Below, piece after piece: positions 12,801 through 27,000 of a DNA stretch of 64,000 bases. Below the pieces are notes generated by a model, which did no database searches, was not told where the DNA came from, and saw only the letters and a list, made by a program, of their open reading frames with translations. The translations under genes and the position numbers were made by a program. Source of the DNA: Heligmosomoides polygyrus polygyrus (lineage: Eukaryota > Nematoda > Chromadorea > Rhabditida > Heligmosomidae); NCBI GenBank assembly GCA_947396885.1, contig OX377205.1:49708676-49772675 (forward strand), given 5' to 3'. How positions within the stretch are numbered: the stretch's first letter is position 1; the number at the start of each line of letters is the position of its first letter.

Positions 12801-15006
12801 TCCTCTGTACACCAAGGTGGTTCTTCTGGTCTTCCACTGAGATGTAATATGATATGTAGATATGAGGAGAAGGGATGGAGAGGGTATATGCTCGGTCTTC
12901 ATTATATGGTGTCTACGCATTCAAGAAAGCACCTCCGCCCAACCTGTTGTGCTGACAGCCCCCTCAGACACAATCTCGTGTTGTTCTGTGAACTTCACAT
13001 CTTTAGTCGGCTAAGTAGTAAGGTGCTGTAAAGGGCATTAATGTTGGCCTGAAAATTTTCAGCTAGGCCACTTACAAGGAAAAGTATTCCCGAGGAACGA
13101 AACGAACTAGGAATACAGATTCTGATCCAGTAGTACCAACGAATCTCTGCACAGCTTTGGAGTATGTTGCGAGAGTGTGTCTACAAACTCAGCAATTGAG
13201 TTGATGCAAACAGTGATCACTGAGCCTTCATCGTGTTCGGTACTCTAAAAGGCCAGTTTCTTACTAGGGGACCATTATCTAATTGAGGCGTTAGCGGTGA
13301 AACGGAGCTGATGAGTAATGTTGTATACTTCAAGTGTCGAGATTCCTAGGATCTATCAGTCCACATTTACAACTTGCTGATTGCAGTGCACTGGAGTGTA
13401 ATAGAAATTTTTATAAACGCTTGCAAATTAAAACGCTGGTCTACAACTACATTTCTAGTCATACAAAAGCATTTGCTACTGGAAATATGGATCTTTGGGC
13501 AAAATAGTTAGGTCGTGTGATAATTTCGAAATTTTCTGTTCTCTGTTTTCTGATTTTCTGGCGTTTTTGGCCTTTCTGTTTTCTGATTTCTGTTTTCTGA
13601 CGAAAGCGATTTTCTGTTTTCTGTTTTCTGGGAAAATTTTCAAAATTTCCGCCCATCCCTGATCCGGAGGCCAGATCCAGGGAGGTGCAATACCTATTGC
13701 CTGCTACCTTAGCTAAAATGTCCTCGATACTAGGTAGAGTATACCGATTGAGAATGGTGATCTCGTTTAGCGAGCGGAAGTCTAGACATACTCTGAGAGA
13801 GCCGTCCTTCCTGACCAGTACGTGTTGTGTATCCAAGGAGTACAACTTTCTACAATTCGCCTAGCCTTCAGTAGCTTCTTACTATGGTCGTCTAGTTCCT
13901 TCTAGAACTTCACGGGGATTCGTACTGGTCGCGGATTGGTAGGAGGAATTTCGGTCGTTGTTTTAGTATGAATTGGGGAAGCCTCATAGGAGCACAGGTC
14001 ATACGATGACGAGGTGATATTGTCATTGAACTCCAGAAGTAACTGGCGAAGCTGTAGTCTTTGGTGGACAGTTACGTCGGCACGAGAAAGGTCGATGTTG
14101 TAGGCTGTATGCGCACCACAATTTGTATGTGAGAAGGGGATTCATTGCTCTGGTTTGATGGTAACGAGTTACTGGCTGAGCAATCCTCTTCCATGTAGGT
14201 GGAAGTAGGATTAATCTGATATAATGAGCCATTAGCTCGCTGTTGACCAGAAGTTGTGCTAAAACCACTATCCTGGATCAAAAAGAGTCCACTTATCGTT
14301 TTCAAAAATCGGCTGAGCAGTCGCTAGCCACTGGTACTTGAAGATTACTTTGACTATGGGGGACGGATTCGAGATGAGCAGGCGAGCGCTATTCTTAGGG
14401 AACACTGCTGGTGTTATGAAAAGCTCGTTATCGATCAATAAACTGGCCGACGACAGCATAACCGTGCAGTTCTCTGCTGATGGTGCTACTGCACATGGAA
14501 CAAAGATTTCTGTACCGGGCTGGATCAGTGTCGTCTCCGCGGCACGGATCGAGAACTGGGTTGCGTTGGGGTTATTACGGAGAAGAGAAGGTTGTGATAT
14601 TGTGAGCAGAGCTATGCCAAGAGGAAAGTCTGCAAGAGACGTAAGGAAAGTATGAAGCAACAAACAGGTACCCATAGGTGAAATAATGAAATTCCGGACC
14701 ACGGCCATGACCAAGATGGTAGGACGGTCGAACTAGAGTGTTGGTTGGAAGCTTGCTGAGGGGCCAGCACGGAAGAGACGTATTTCAGGATTCGATTATG
14801 GTCCATGCTTAGCCGTATCTCATGCAGTTGATCACGCTGAGCTATCTCGCTCAGGTTAATGAAGACCAAGTGAAAAAATAGTAAGACGAGGTAGAGATGG
14901 GAGTGACGACGGGTCAGAAAACGAAGAGGCTTTCTGAATGTTTTGCGCCAAAAGAGGTAGAAACGTGCCCTTTTGGGGATCGAATTCTTGCCAAACCTGA
15001 AAGTGC

Positions 15007-15056
<50 letters not shown>

Positions 15057-18000
15057 CACCTACCCCACTTGTGTGATGCCACGCGGGACTCTTAGCTGAT
15101 GACGAACTTGTGTGATGCCACGCGGGACTCTTAGCTGATGACGAACTTGTGCTGTATTTAACACAAGTTATTTTATAAGTTTATAACACAAACAAAGAAG
15201 AAAACTCACAAGCAGTAATACTTGTGGGAGGAGAAAGGACACTTGTACACTCAGCTAAAGTTGAGTGCTGAAGATCGCCAAGCGAGAAGAAGAAGAAGTA
15301 CCCCTCTCCCCTCCACCGGCTTTTATACAGCCGTATACTGATAGCGATTGATAACAACCGAGATAGCCGCGAGCTGCAGCTATCTTGTCAAAACATGATT
15401 TCAATAGCACACGCCAACAGCACACAATGGTGGAAGAACTAAAACAACACTAAACCTACTAAACAATACAACAGATCAAGTCGACTTTGTTGACAAAACC
15501 TCTTGATAATGTACGACGACCGGTTGACTTATTTCACAGTCAATGCTTGTCGACGATATTTGTATTGGGATCAATTACGCTACGCCACCTAGATCCGCTA
15601 GGAAGGACTACTTCTAATTGCGGCAGAGTGAAACATGTGTCGTTTAAAGCGAGGAATCGAACAGAGGCAGGGGCAAGGATACGCAGCGTTGAACCTGAAC
15701 GTAACCACCGCCAAGGTGAGTCGCAGTAATGTCGCTCCTGTTCAAAGTAGTTCGCATGGTGAGGGCTGCGTCCATTCGCAGGGCTGCTTGTACTGAAAGA
15801 GCCAATGCGTTTGTCCGATCGCACAGGGCCTGTATGGCCTGAGCGAACAACAGGTTCAACGAGATTTGGATTGCACTTTCTACCGCGAGCAACTGCGAGA
15901 AAAGTTGGTTGGTGGTGATGAGGCCAACGCTATCGAGTGCTCGGCGAGCTCTACGGGCGTGGGTGATGGCATAACACTGATATGTGATTGTCAACTCCTT
16001 TGCGCAATCGAGAACCGTCGTGCTGTCTGGGGACCTCGACAAGGCGAATTACTTTGAAGAGGTGATCCAGACACTGCCCATCGAGGACGCTCGCATCTTA
16101 CAAACCAGTATGTAGTCACACTCTTCTTCGTGATCATATGACCACACCAGAGCGGAACCATCTTCTAGAATGCAAGCTTCATCTTTATACCTGCAAGAGG
16201 ATATATCCCCTACAGGTGAAGCGTCAGATGAACTGCCATGAAGCGCATAGACCGTCGAGTTGTACAAGAAACAGTTCGCCACCTGAAGACTATGCTCTAC
16301 ACAGTAGCCGAAGCGAAGTCGAACACCAGTTTGTTAGATGTATGCCAAATACCACCACTAAAAGTCATGTCTCCATGCACACGTCTTTTGACGCGAGATA
16401 TCAATCTACATTCTTCACGGGCAACCGGCAGATGGATCTCTGAATGCTGCTCGCGGTGGGCGTCGAAGAAACTGACTAAGTAAGTGATATCCTGACGTAC
16501 TATCTTGCAATAAGCTGCCGGCGAGGAATACTGTCAAGTATTGGGATGAAACTCCTGTAGTGTAAGTGGTTCCAGGTTGGTAGAGATATTTGGAGATAGG
16601 CGGGAGCAGTTGTATGAAGAAGGTACTAGCGGTGCTACACTTAGGGCAGAGCCAAACATTACTACCGGAAACTGGAGCGAAAAGAGACAGTATTGCCAGC
16701 GAAATGGTCGTGAGGAGGCGTACTTGAGGCAAAGACGAGGAGGTGGCGTGCTTGGGGCGCAAACTCTCGAAGGCTGTTTGTCCAAGTTCGTCTGGAGCAA
16801 AGCGGCCATGTGCGAAGAAGACTGATAGAGCTGGGCTTGTGCATCTTCCATGGACCGCGCCATTTGAGCAATGCGATCCAGCGACTCATCCCAGGAAGTA
16901 GCGGTACCAACTGCTGGTTCGCAGGACATTAGTGCCGTGCCACTCGAAGGATATTTTCCCGATTTGTAAGCATTGTTAAATCTATCAAATGACTCACTGT
17001 TGTCCTTGGGAGTCCTCGCAGCTTTCCTCTTTGGTGACGGGCATTGCGAAATATAATGACCGATCCCTCCGCAGTTGTAGCATTGCAGGCGGTCGCCTGA
17101 TGCCTTGCGCTGAGCGAGCGTGCGGTGAAAAGGAGCCATTGTACGACGATCATGGATAAGAGGATTTCGAAAATCCCTATTAGGCCTTGTTTAATGTGCA
17201 CGCGACGCGCGACGCGATGCATGCGTAGATCGAACGACGCGATTGATCAATTCGGCCACTATATATGGCATCGCATCGCGGATCGTGCGCACACTAAACA
17301 AGACCTTACCTGAGTGGCGACGTGAATCTCTACCTACTACTTGCACACCCACATGGGCTCCTACCGGGTATATCAATATCAAGCACTCAGTCGCATCTTC
17401 CTCCAAAAGCTGTTCAACCATCTGTGTCTTGTTGACTGCTTGCTCAATGGGTTACCGAGTTTAACGAAGTAACGGATGTTACTTTTTAAGCGAGCCACGA
17501 ATTCTTCAAGAACCCTTTCTTTCTGTGATAATGGATCCTGGCCCGCTGTAGCGGCGCGCACCAAGTTGAGGATCTTATTTGCGAAAGCGGCGGATGACTC
17601 TCCTGGCTCTTGCTTATAATAAGAAAGTTTTTGTACGAGCAACATAACGTTGCTGAGTACTCTCAAAATATTAGGTTGTCCCATAACTCCCCGCCGTTTT
17701 TTTTTTCAACGATTTATTTCGCTGGCGGTCTCTTGCATAGCGCTATACAGCTTTCGAAAGAGAATGGTTTGCTTTGTCAGAACATGTAGTGCATTTCTTT
17801 TTTTCATCCTTAATTTTGTCAATTTTTAGGTCGTAAAGTGAAAAATGAAAAGTGGTCATCTGCTCTGTCGCTTTTCTCCGCTTACGTTTGGAATTTTTGC
17901 GCAGCTTTTCATAGCGTTTGGAAGACAGTGTTCTATGTTACAAGAATACTTGTTGGAGATATTTGTTCATTTTTCCTTTATTGATTTTTAGGTCATCAAA

Positions 18001-21000
18001 TTGGGACGTCCGACTTTTCCGTCCGACTTTTTACCGACACCTCCTGCTTTGGGTGGACTTTCTTGCTTGGGGTTATATGTAATCGGAAGAGGATGTCTTG
18101 CTCAGTAAGAATTTGTGTCGCTTTATTGGCTCATGCTGATTTCTGTCGAATATCAACAAAATTCCAAAAGGAGAAAAATCATTTTCACCAACAACTGCTT
18201 GTTCATTCTCTTTCGAAAGTTGTGTAGCACTATGCTAGAGACCGCCGGCGAAATTCGCAATGAATCTTCAAAAAACGGAGGGGCCTTAAGGGAGAATCGC
18301 GGAGCGAAACAAGGCAAAGCGGAAGCATACCTGAACAGAGTACAACAATGTCAGGATATATAAAGAACAACAAGGTAAATAACAAAACAATAAGGGATAT
18401 CAAGAATACTACGCATAAACTCACTAAACACATGAGGAACAATAAATATGTTTACAAAACCGAACTCACAGGAACACGCGCAATAGGAGGAAAGGAGGAA
18501 AAAGTCCCCCCCCCCCCCAGGAAGGACCACAGACCCTATCTGGTAGAGATGTGCGCAGCCGACGAAACCTCCTCGAGGCGAAGACCAACCCCTTCCAGAC
18601 GCGCACAGCCGCACGACGATCCGCAAGCCCATGAGCGAAGGTTGGAAACATTGTTTAGGCATGAGACCCTGAAAATCAGGCCCAGAGAAATAGCTCGGAG
18701 AAGGAGGAGAGACGAGAGAGCACCAGCCGTCAACGGGGCGCGGCAATTTTCAGTGGAGACTGTCTCCACTGAAGGGGATGCCTATCCACCTTATTCCTTG
18801 TACAGTATAGCAGATGTCTTGGTTAAACCTCCCGTTGTGGATTACTTCTTAGGACGAGAAAAGGTGTGAACTCGAAGTCCTGATCAGCAAACTTGATTGC
18901 GGTGATACTGCAGCTCTCCCTCAGGATCGGTCTTTGCGTTGCTGCCAGTGTCTTCCTGTACTTATATTATATTAATATATTGTGAAACATTATATTGTGA
19001 CTGGTAATGATAATGGTAGTGATATGCTTTAACTCAAACGTTATTCTCATTTTATTGCTATCTTTCGCGGGAAGTGGTGAGTTTACAATTAAAGAATATC
19101 GTTTTATATAAAATTACAAAGATTAAACTTTAAAATAATAATAATAATATTAAAATAGAAATGTGTATATAAATAAATATAAAAATTAAAAATTTTAAAA
19201 TAAAAAAATAAAAAAATTAAGAAATAGAAAACAATCTATATAATAGATAAATAAAAAGTAAACAAAAAATATTTGAAATATATAAATATAAAAACAAAAT
19301 TCAAGAAGTAAAGTAAACGAACAAGTGAAATTAAAATAAAAGTTTTTTTGTGTGTTTTGTGTGTCTTTTCATTTGTAAAACTTGGTTGTTGGTACATAAA
19401 GCACACTAATGTATTACTTTGCAATGTACTAACAACCAAGTTAATTAATTACCCTCTTCACTGAAGAGCCTCGGGGTAATAATTTTAAACATGTTTTGTA
19501 TGAAGGTAGAGGCGAAACAAAGCATGTTTAAGGTTGTGGTTGTCGTCGTTCTCGTTGTTGTCTTTCGCTTGTGATCGTTGTGATATTGAGTTTATGTTGT
19601 TGAGGAAATTTAGATACAGTTATGCAACTTATTCTATCTAATTCTATTTGATTGTTGTGGCTTTGAATTTCAAACTGTTAAAGAGCTGTGAGATTTTTAA
19701 TAATTTTGCATATCGATTTGTAACTGATTCTATTATACCATATTATAGGTATTACAAATCTTGTCAGCGTTGCAGTAGTGTGCGGACTTAAGGCCTGCTC
19801 TCTTCAAATTGCTTCTTAAAAGGACTACTATGCTGAACTAGAGCTCTACAAAGGGTAGGCCATACTGCGAAATGTGCGAATATAATAAAAGTAGATCACC
19901 TCATTGCTGAACTACCGTAAATATACCATTTTCACGTCAAATTGAAAACTGTTCTAGACGAACCTCATGATTCTGAAGTCAGTGAATGTCTTCCAGAGTC
20001 CTCCAAAGTTCCAGTGTCAAAGCGAATGTCTTCTTCCGGAACGGCCTTCTTACAGGATAAACTGTAGCTCTTAAAGATGGTTATAAAATTTTTTTTTCTT
20101 TTCATGAGTAAAAATTTTATAATAGTTTTATGTTTTATGTTACATTTAGTTTTAAAGCGCAGAAAGGCAGCAACTATCTAGAGTATTAAAAGGCGAAATG
20201 GTGCCATTCAAGCTCATTGAGGTTTTCAGTTGATTGATAGTGCAAATCCCGCACAGAGTTTAAAAGTGTTAGGCTTGTTTAGAAGCACGTCCTATTTGAC
20301 AATAAAATGGAATATGTGGCTGAGGACTCTTGCCGTTACTTATCAGAGTATCAAGTTCGATGGTGAAAACGATTCCACTGATCTGTGTGTTCGCGAGATG
20401 TTGTGATGCGCTTATCTCTCGGAAAATGTCCAGGTTTCCGATAACAGTGTTATGCTATTGGGAGTCGTGGAGATTTGTCTTGTGCTTGACGGATATGGTG
20501 ATCTAATGTGGATGCTACTTGTTTTTCACTAATTGTCTTTAGGCAGTTCGCAGCGTTTCGAATGTCGACATAAGCGACCTAGATGCGACTCAGGAAAGTG
20601 AGTTAGACTTGTTTTACTATTCGGCTCTTCTTACCATTCTCTGCTATCATCTACACGTTCTTCAATCAGGGATGCGCTGATATGTTTTGAAAAATCAGAA
20701 GTACGGAACGCAAAGGCTGAATGATTATCGGGAAACGTGAAACCTTGAAACGGAATTAATGCATAATCTGTTCGAAATCTCATCCAAAACGGTATCAGAA
20801 ACCACGCTTGTTGATTTCTTGAGTGAAACGTTCAGCGCAGTAAAATATTGCATAGACTGATATCTTTATAAAAACATGGTATGCTGAAGCATGTTTTCGT
20901 TACATTAATGTGTTATTCCTTATGCTAAGGCCGACGCGGGAGTAGAAAACACATGCATAGTATTGCCGTATTATAACACAGTGCATAATTCACATACTCT

Positions 21001-24000
21001 ATATGTAATTCCGAATTCAAAGTTTTCTCTATCCTGTTTCGGCACATTCTTGAACGAACGGTGCTTTTATTAGTTTGTTGGAACGTTTTTTTTTTACACT
21101 TTTAGCCTGCAATGAGATTTAGAGCAACATATCTTTCGCGATGGACGACAAGAAAAAGCCAGTTCTGCTTCTACAGTATCGTGACCTATTGAGGGTTGTA
21201 GGGGACTGTAAGCGAAGCAGCGTAGTGCTTTTCAAATTTCCTGCGGACATCTGGTTGGGTCAAAAATTGCAAAAAACCGTATCACTTCAGTGCTAACCGT
21301 GGAAGCAAAACCGACGTCTGGAACTGCCATGTCGTGGTTAGAATCTATCCTGCAAAAGGTTTGGGGCTGGAACAATAGCGCAATTACAGCGATTTCACAA
21401 TTTTCTTGCTAGCCGTACAGTGATCGAAGCGGAACAATGAGGTGCGCCGCTCACGAGCACAGCCGCCACGTTTGGATGGCCGAGTGGATAGAGGGCGGAC
21501 TTGCAGGAAAGGGAGCAGGGGTTTGGATCCGGAGAGTGTGTTCCTGCATTACTAGGTTTACTCGATCCGATTTTGTCGATGTGAAGTGTATTTTGACCAC
21601 GGCGTTGTACCATACTGATATTGTAACCTTATTTTAACCTGGATGTTAGGATAAAAGGATAATGGACGGCGTTACTCAATCCCTTCTGGGATGCGCCAGC
21701 GCATTCAACTTCTACGGGATGTCGTGGAGGCGACATGAATGCGTATTTGGCCATACAATGACTTGCGGTGGCCAGCCGATGAACAAGTCAGCACTTTATC
21801 CTTTCCAGACAAGTCTGGTACCAATTCACCGACCCCGGAGGGATGAAAGGCTTGGTTGGCCTGGGCGTGAAATAGAAAAAAAAAATACCAGGAACCTGGT
21901 ATCGGGTGCACTCGACAGTCGCGCCTCCTCCAACTGCTTACATGCGCCCTAACCTGGATGTTACGATATAAAAACAAAAAAATAAAGCAACAGCGTTCAT
22001 AATACATAGTTCGATTGGCCATTGAGAACAGGCGGCTTTTCTTTGCTTAAAAAAATAGATAATATTCTTTGTCTTGAGTGTCTTCGGTAGGCATTGACGG
22101 TGGGACTGTCAGCACGGCTGTACTTCACGACTCCAAAAAATGGGGGCGAAAATGAAAAAAATTGGATAAAAAAGATTTGTTTTGTATTTATTTATTTATT
22201 CAATTATTGTTTTTAATTTTTTATTATATTTTATTATCATTTATCATTTTTATTTATATTTTTCATTAATTAATTTATATTTATGTTTTCCACCCCTCTT
22301 CGACCTCTGGAGGGAAAGTATAACAGTACCAATCTGTCTTCTTCAACCAACCATATTGCTACTGATCTCACGGCTGTCACATATAGAAGCCTCGTCACTG
22401 TTAAAAGAAGAAGTAATACTCGAGCAGTCCACATCCTGCGCTTCGTTCAAGTCAAGCTAACATCACGAACGAGAGAACGTCAAGGGAATAAGCATCAAAC
22501 AAAAAAAAACTACTTAGAGTGTTTCCTCCTCATCAGCATAGTCAATATCCCCATACAAAGCATTTTGAATGACGCCCCGAAGGGCATCTGCGACGGCGAC
22601 CTCCCTACGAGTAGGGCAGAGTAGCCGGGAAGAAGACAGCAAGACAACCAATACCTCGGCGCGTAGAACACATTGTATTATACAACTGATATCAAGTCCA
22701 GGAACAGGTCTCGTATAGTGTGTCGAAGTATGACCACAACAGTCGATCAAATATAATTATATACACTAATTAAATAATTGAAAACATAAATACAAATAAA
22801 ATTTATTAATTAATGATCACACTCTATAATAACGCGCTAAGCGATGAGTCATACCATCGATCGGCGCCGCAGAAATTATAAAATAATTCCTGCGGGGGAA
22901 AATGGGGGAAAATTACGACACGAAAATAGCGAAAAATATCCAGACGTCTTCTCCCTGCCTGGGAACTTCAGCCCTGAAGTAATTGAAGTCGCTGATCAAG
23001 AATCTGAGTTTGTTTTTGAAGTAACGATCACCGTCAATTGATACTGATCAAATTACGTGGCGCGAAATTAGCGGAAAATGCCTAGACGTCTTCTACGTGC
23101 CAGGCGATTCGGAAGACGTGCAGAATACGTCGCATGACATGCCTGGGACACAGAAGACGTGCCAAAGACGTCGTAAAACGTATATGGGGATCAGGTAGAC
23201 GTGCCGAAGACGTCGTCTAATGTGCCTGGGGATTCAGAAGGTGTGCCGAAGAAGTTGCCCGCTAAGGGTGGATCATTGAGGGGGACCAGTACCAGTAATG
23301 GGAACCGTTTCACTAAGGGAGTACCAGTACTGAGGAACCAATAGATCGCCCTGTCATACTACACACTATACGTACTGTGAGCTTTTTGTACTCCTAGGTA
23401 AGGAAAAAAGCTGTACAAGTAGATCAGCTAGCTCGATGTGATTGCCCTTAGCTTAGTGATGCTGCAACATCGCGCGAAGCGCGCAACTGCGAGGCACGCT
23501 GATAGGCGTGGCGGAGCACTTTGATTCATTTTTTCAGTCTGCTCGACTTTTGGAGTCGTGAAGTACAGTAGTGCTGACAGACTCACCGTCAATGCCTGCG
23601 AAGACGGTCAAGACAAAGAACATTAATATAATATTAATGAGAATAATATTTTGTAGTTGGGATAGGCCTTTGTATGCTATCGAGGAACTGCGAAGAAAAG
23701 TCTCCTGTTCTCTCATTCGTGATGTTAGCTTGACTTCAACGAAGCGAAAGATATAGACCGGGATGACGACGATGTGGGTAGTATTATGTCTCCTTGTACT
23801 AGTGAGGAGGTTGCTGTATGTGGCGGCCGTTGGATCACTAGCAATATGGCTAGTTAAGCATGAAGAAGGCAGATTGGTATGTTATACCTTCTCTCGAAGA
23901 GGGCTCGAAAAAATCAATCATTAATATAATAATTAATTAAATATTTAGAATATAAGTGTAAATAGTGAATAAATAATAATAAAATATACTAAATAAAATT

Positions 24001-27000
24001 AAAATTAAAAACAATAAATGAATGAATTAATAAATGAATATAAAAACAATTTTTTTATCCAATTTTTTCAATTTCTCCCCGATTTTTGGAGCTGTGAAGT
24101 AAAGTCGTGCTGACAATCCCACCGTCTATGCCTACCGAAGACACTCAAGACAAAGAATATTATCTATTTTTAAGCAAAGAAAAGCCGCATGCTCTCCTCA
24201 ATGGCCAATCGAACTATCTATTATGATCGATGTTGCTTTATTTTTTAATGTCGTAACATCCAGGATAAAATAAGGTTACAATATCAGAATGATACACTTA
24301 CATCGACAAAATCGGACCGGGCAAGTCAAGCAGGAACACACCCTCTGGATTCGAACCCCTGACCCCTTTCCTGCAAGTCCGCCCTCGTGTCCACTCGGCC
24401 ACTCAGAATGTTCCGCTTCGATCACTGTACGGCTAGCAAGAAATTTGTGAAATCGCTGTAACTGCGCTATTATTCCAGCCCCAAATCTTTTGCAGGATAG
24501 ATTCTAACCACGACATGTCAGTTGAAGACGTCGGTTTTGCTTCTTCGGCTCGCACTGAAGTGATACGGTTTTTTGCAATTTTTGACCTAACCAAGTGTCC
24601 GCAGGAAATTTGAAAACTACTACGCTACTTCTCTTACAGTCCCCTACAACCCTCAATAGGTCACTTTTAAAATTGCCACGGGACGCTCATTGACCTCCCT
24701 TGTAAGACTCCTTTCGGGCGACGTGCTTCATTTGGTACCACAAGTTCGACAATCGTGACGAATCTCGACCTAGCGACGTCGAGAACAGACAGCTCATACT
24801 CGCCACCTGTGGCGCTCGACTGATCTCAGTTCGCTGATTTTCAGGTCTTGCATTCACTCCAAGGTCCACAATTAACGATGAGCGTAGAGCGTCACGAAGA
24901 GCGTCATATCCTTTGTTCGGGGCTTCCGCGAAGAAGTGCGACCAATGCGTTGATGGACGCTCTGGTGTTCTCTTGCCATATCGCGGAATCCGGTCGATGA
25001 CGGTGCTCGTCCAGCGTGTGTCTGCGAAACGCATTACATTCATGGTCATTGCCAGCCCACCTAGTTTTCGATGACCTGGGCCATGGATCAGCGTCTCTGT
25101 TCTTTGAAAGTCGGAACGCCGGGGAGCTTCTCTCGATTGCATGAGCCGAGCCGCTCCGAACATCGCCCTTTCGTTTTTACGCAGTGCGACGCTGGTCGCT
25201 TGTTCATCCTGCTTTCTCAAGTCCAATTATTAGGTTGGAAAAAAGTCTCTTCACACTTCGAAATTTTTTTTACCCTTCCCCTTGTAAACGCACTAGCCAA
25301 TGTTGATTGCTGATTTCGTAATCCTATCACACTTGTCTACCTTTCGCACGCAGACACAGGTTAAGACTCTTCTTGTAATTCGTTATCCATCCAATCTTCC
25401 GAACTCAATGCCAGATCTACCTCATGGCCGTTTTCAGCACGGCGTTCTTCAAGAATTCATTAAAGAATCCACAGCACGTCAGGCAGCAGACCAAATTAAC
25501 CACATATATGGCTTGGGATCTACTACTCATCGCGCCTGTTATGAGTGGTTCGGAAAGTCTTTAAAGGGAAATTATTCGCTGAGGGCAAAGCATGGTCAGG
25601 AAGGCCAACTGGATTGGACGACAGTGAACTACACCATCTTCTTCGTACCGATAGTTGGCAGACGACACGTCAGCTGGCAGAGAAGCTCGAAGTGTCTCAT
25701 AGGATAGTGGGGATCCATTTGAAGAATCTTGGCTTTCATGGAAATTTGGAGCTTGGATTCCACATGCCCTGTCAGACACTCAGAAAGGTCGACGGCTCTC
25801 CATCGCTGCTTCTCTTCTGTCCAGATAAGGAAGAAAATCGTTTCTTCCGCGGATTGTGACAGGCGAAGAGTCCTGGGTTCTGTGTGCCAACTTCCGAGGA
25901 AAAGGCAATGGGTACAAAAGGGAGAGAGCCCTAAGTCTGATCTCAAGCCCAATGTTCACGAAAGGAAGATTCTCTTGAGTGTTTGGTGGATATCAGAGGA
26001 GTGATTTATCGGCAAACTCTCAGAAGTGGAGAGACACTTACTGCTGTCACATACTGCGGCCAACTCCACAAAGTCGTCGCAACTCTCCAAGAAAACAGGC
26101 CGGAGAAGTCGAAGGTGATGATCCTGCATGACGATGCAAAACCACGTGTTGCAAGACTCACAAGAGAAACAATAAAGGGGATGGGCTGGGAGGTAATGCC
26201 ACATCCACCGTATAGCCCTGATCTCGCCCCTACCGACTACCATCTCCTCCGTGCTCTCAAGCAAGAAATTGGAGAGAAATATTTTGGAACGGATGAAGAC
26301 CTCAAAAATTGGATTTATCAATGGTTCGACTCCAGAACTGCAGTCTTTTAAGCGAGAGGAATTGGAAAATCACCCAGTCTTTGGAGAAGTGTAGTAGAAC
26401 AAAATAGAGTTTATCTCAATTGATTTGACTTTGTAGTTGTGAAGTAATAAATCTTTGAAAAAAAATGAAAAGACTTTTTTTCCAACCTAATATGAGGCGT
26501 ATGTCAGGGCAGGAAGAATAGTGGAGTCGATTAGGTGGGCGGGGAGTCGGACGTTCTTCGTCTTCTTCACGGCTTATTCGACGCTCTTGAAGGATCCCCA
26601 AGCCACTCGTTTCCTCGTGCCCAGCTTTGACTCTAATTCGGTCATGTCGACTTCGCGATCGAGATACGCGGAGCTGGAGCATTCAGAAATGTACATTCCG
26701 TTGAGTGAGGATGGGGCACCAGAATCTCGTCTTCACCTCATGAACATCATCTTCATAAGATTCAGCTGCAGTCCAACGTTCCCACGTACACGATCGAGGT
26801 CGGCCAGCATTCTCTCCGCCTGGCTGATGCTCGGAGGTTTGAACACGATGTCGTCAGCGAAGCGAAGATGGTGCAGCTGCCGGCCGTCGACGTTCACTCC
26901 CTTTTCTTCCCATTCTAGTTCGCGCATGACGTTTTTGAGGTTGGCGCTGAAGAGCTTCGGGGATATGGTATCCTCTTGTCGAACCCCTCTCTTCACGTCG

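Larger units (their letters stand above)
10340..17671 (-). mobile_element. Decayed Ty3/gypsy LTR retrotransposon, multiply interrupted
   Basis: Read on the minus strand, the order is gag (17671-17379), CCHC knuckle (17139-16929), a glycoprotein-like remnant (16762-15644), an LTR-like promoter segment (15480-15067), the protease-RT linker (14714-14268), RT (13845-13670, continuing 11111-10920), integrase core (10890-10690) and integrase C-terminus (10640-10383). All parts are broken by stops or frameshifts. It is split by a hAT-like element, a Harbinger MITE and a mariner MITE at its gag end. Because a gag-envelope-pol order is not normal, this may be two gypsy elements side by side rather than one. 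Confidence 0.65.

Noticed and set aside
14612..15082. 156-codon minus frame beginning with Arg-Glu repeats
   Set aside because: The start is translation of the (TC)n microsatellite; the remainder is better read as decayed element sequence.
18348..18869. 173-codon + frame
   Set aside because: Comparable frames exist on the opposite strand, the composition is driven by GC-rich DNA and a C-run, and no domain or splice structure supports it.
20543..20546. Acceptor at 20542 for taxilin exon 3
   Set aside because: It would start in phase 0, which does not fit exon 2; the CAG acceptor at 20546 fits both sides. It cannot be excluded if another exon exists.
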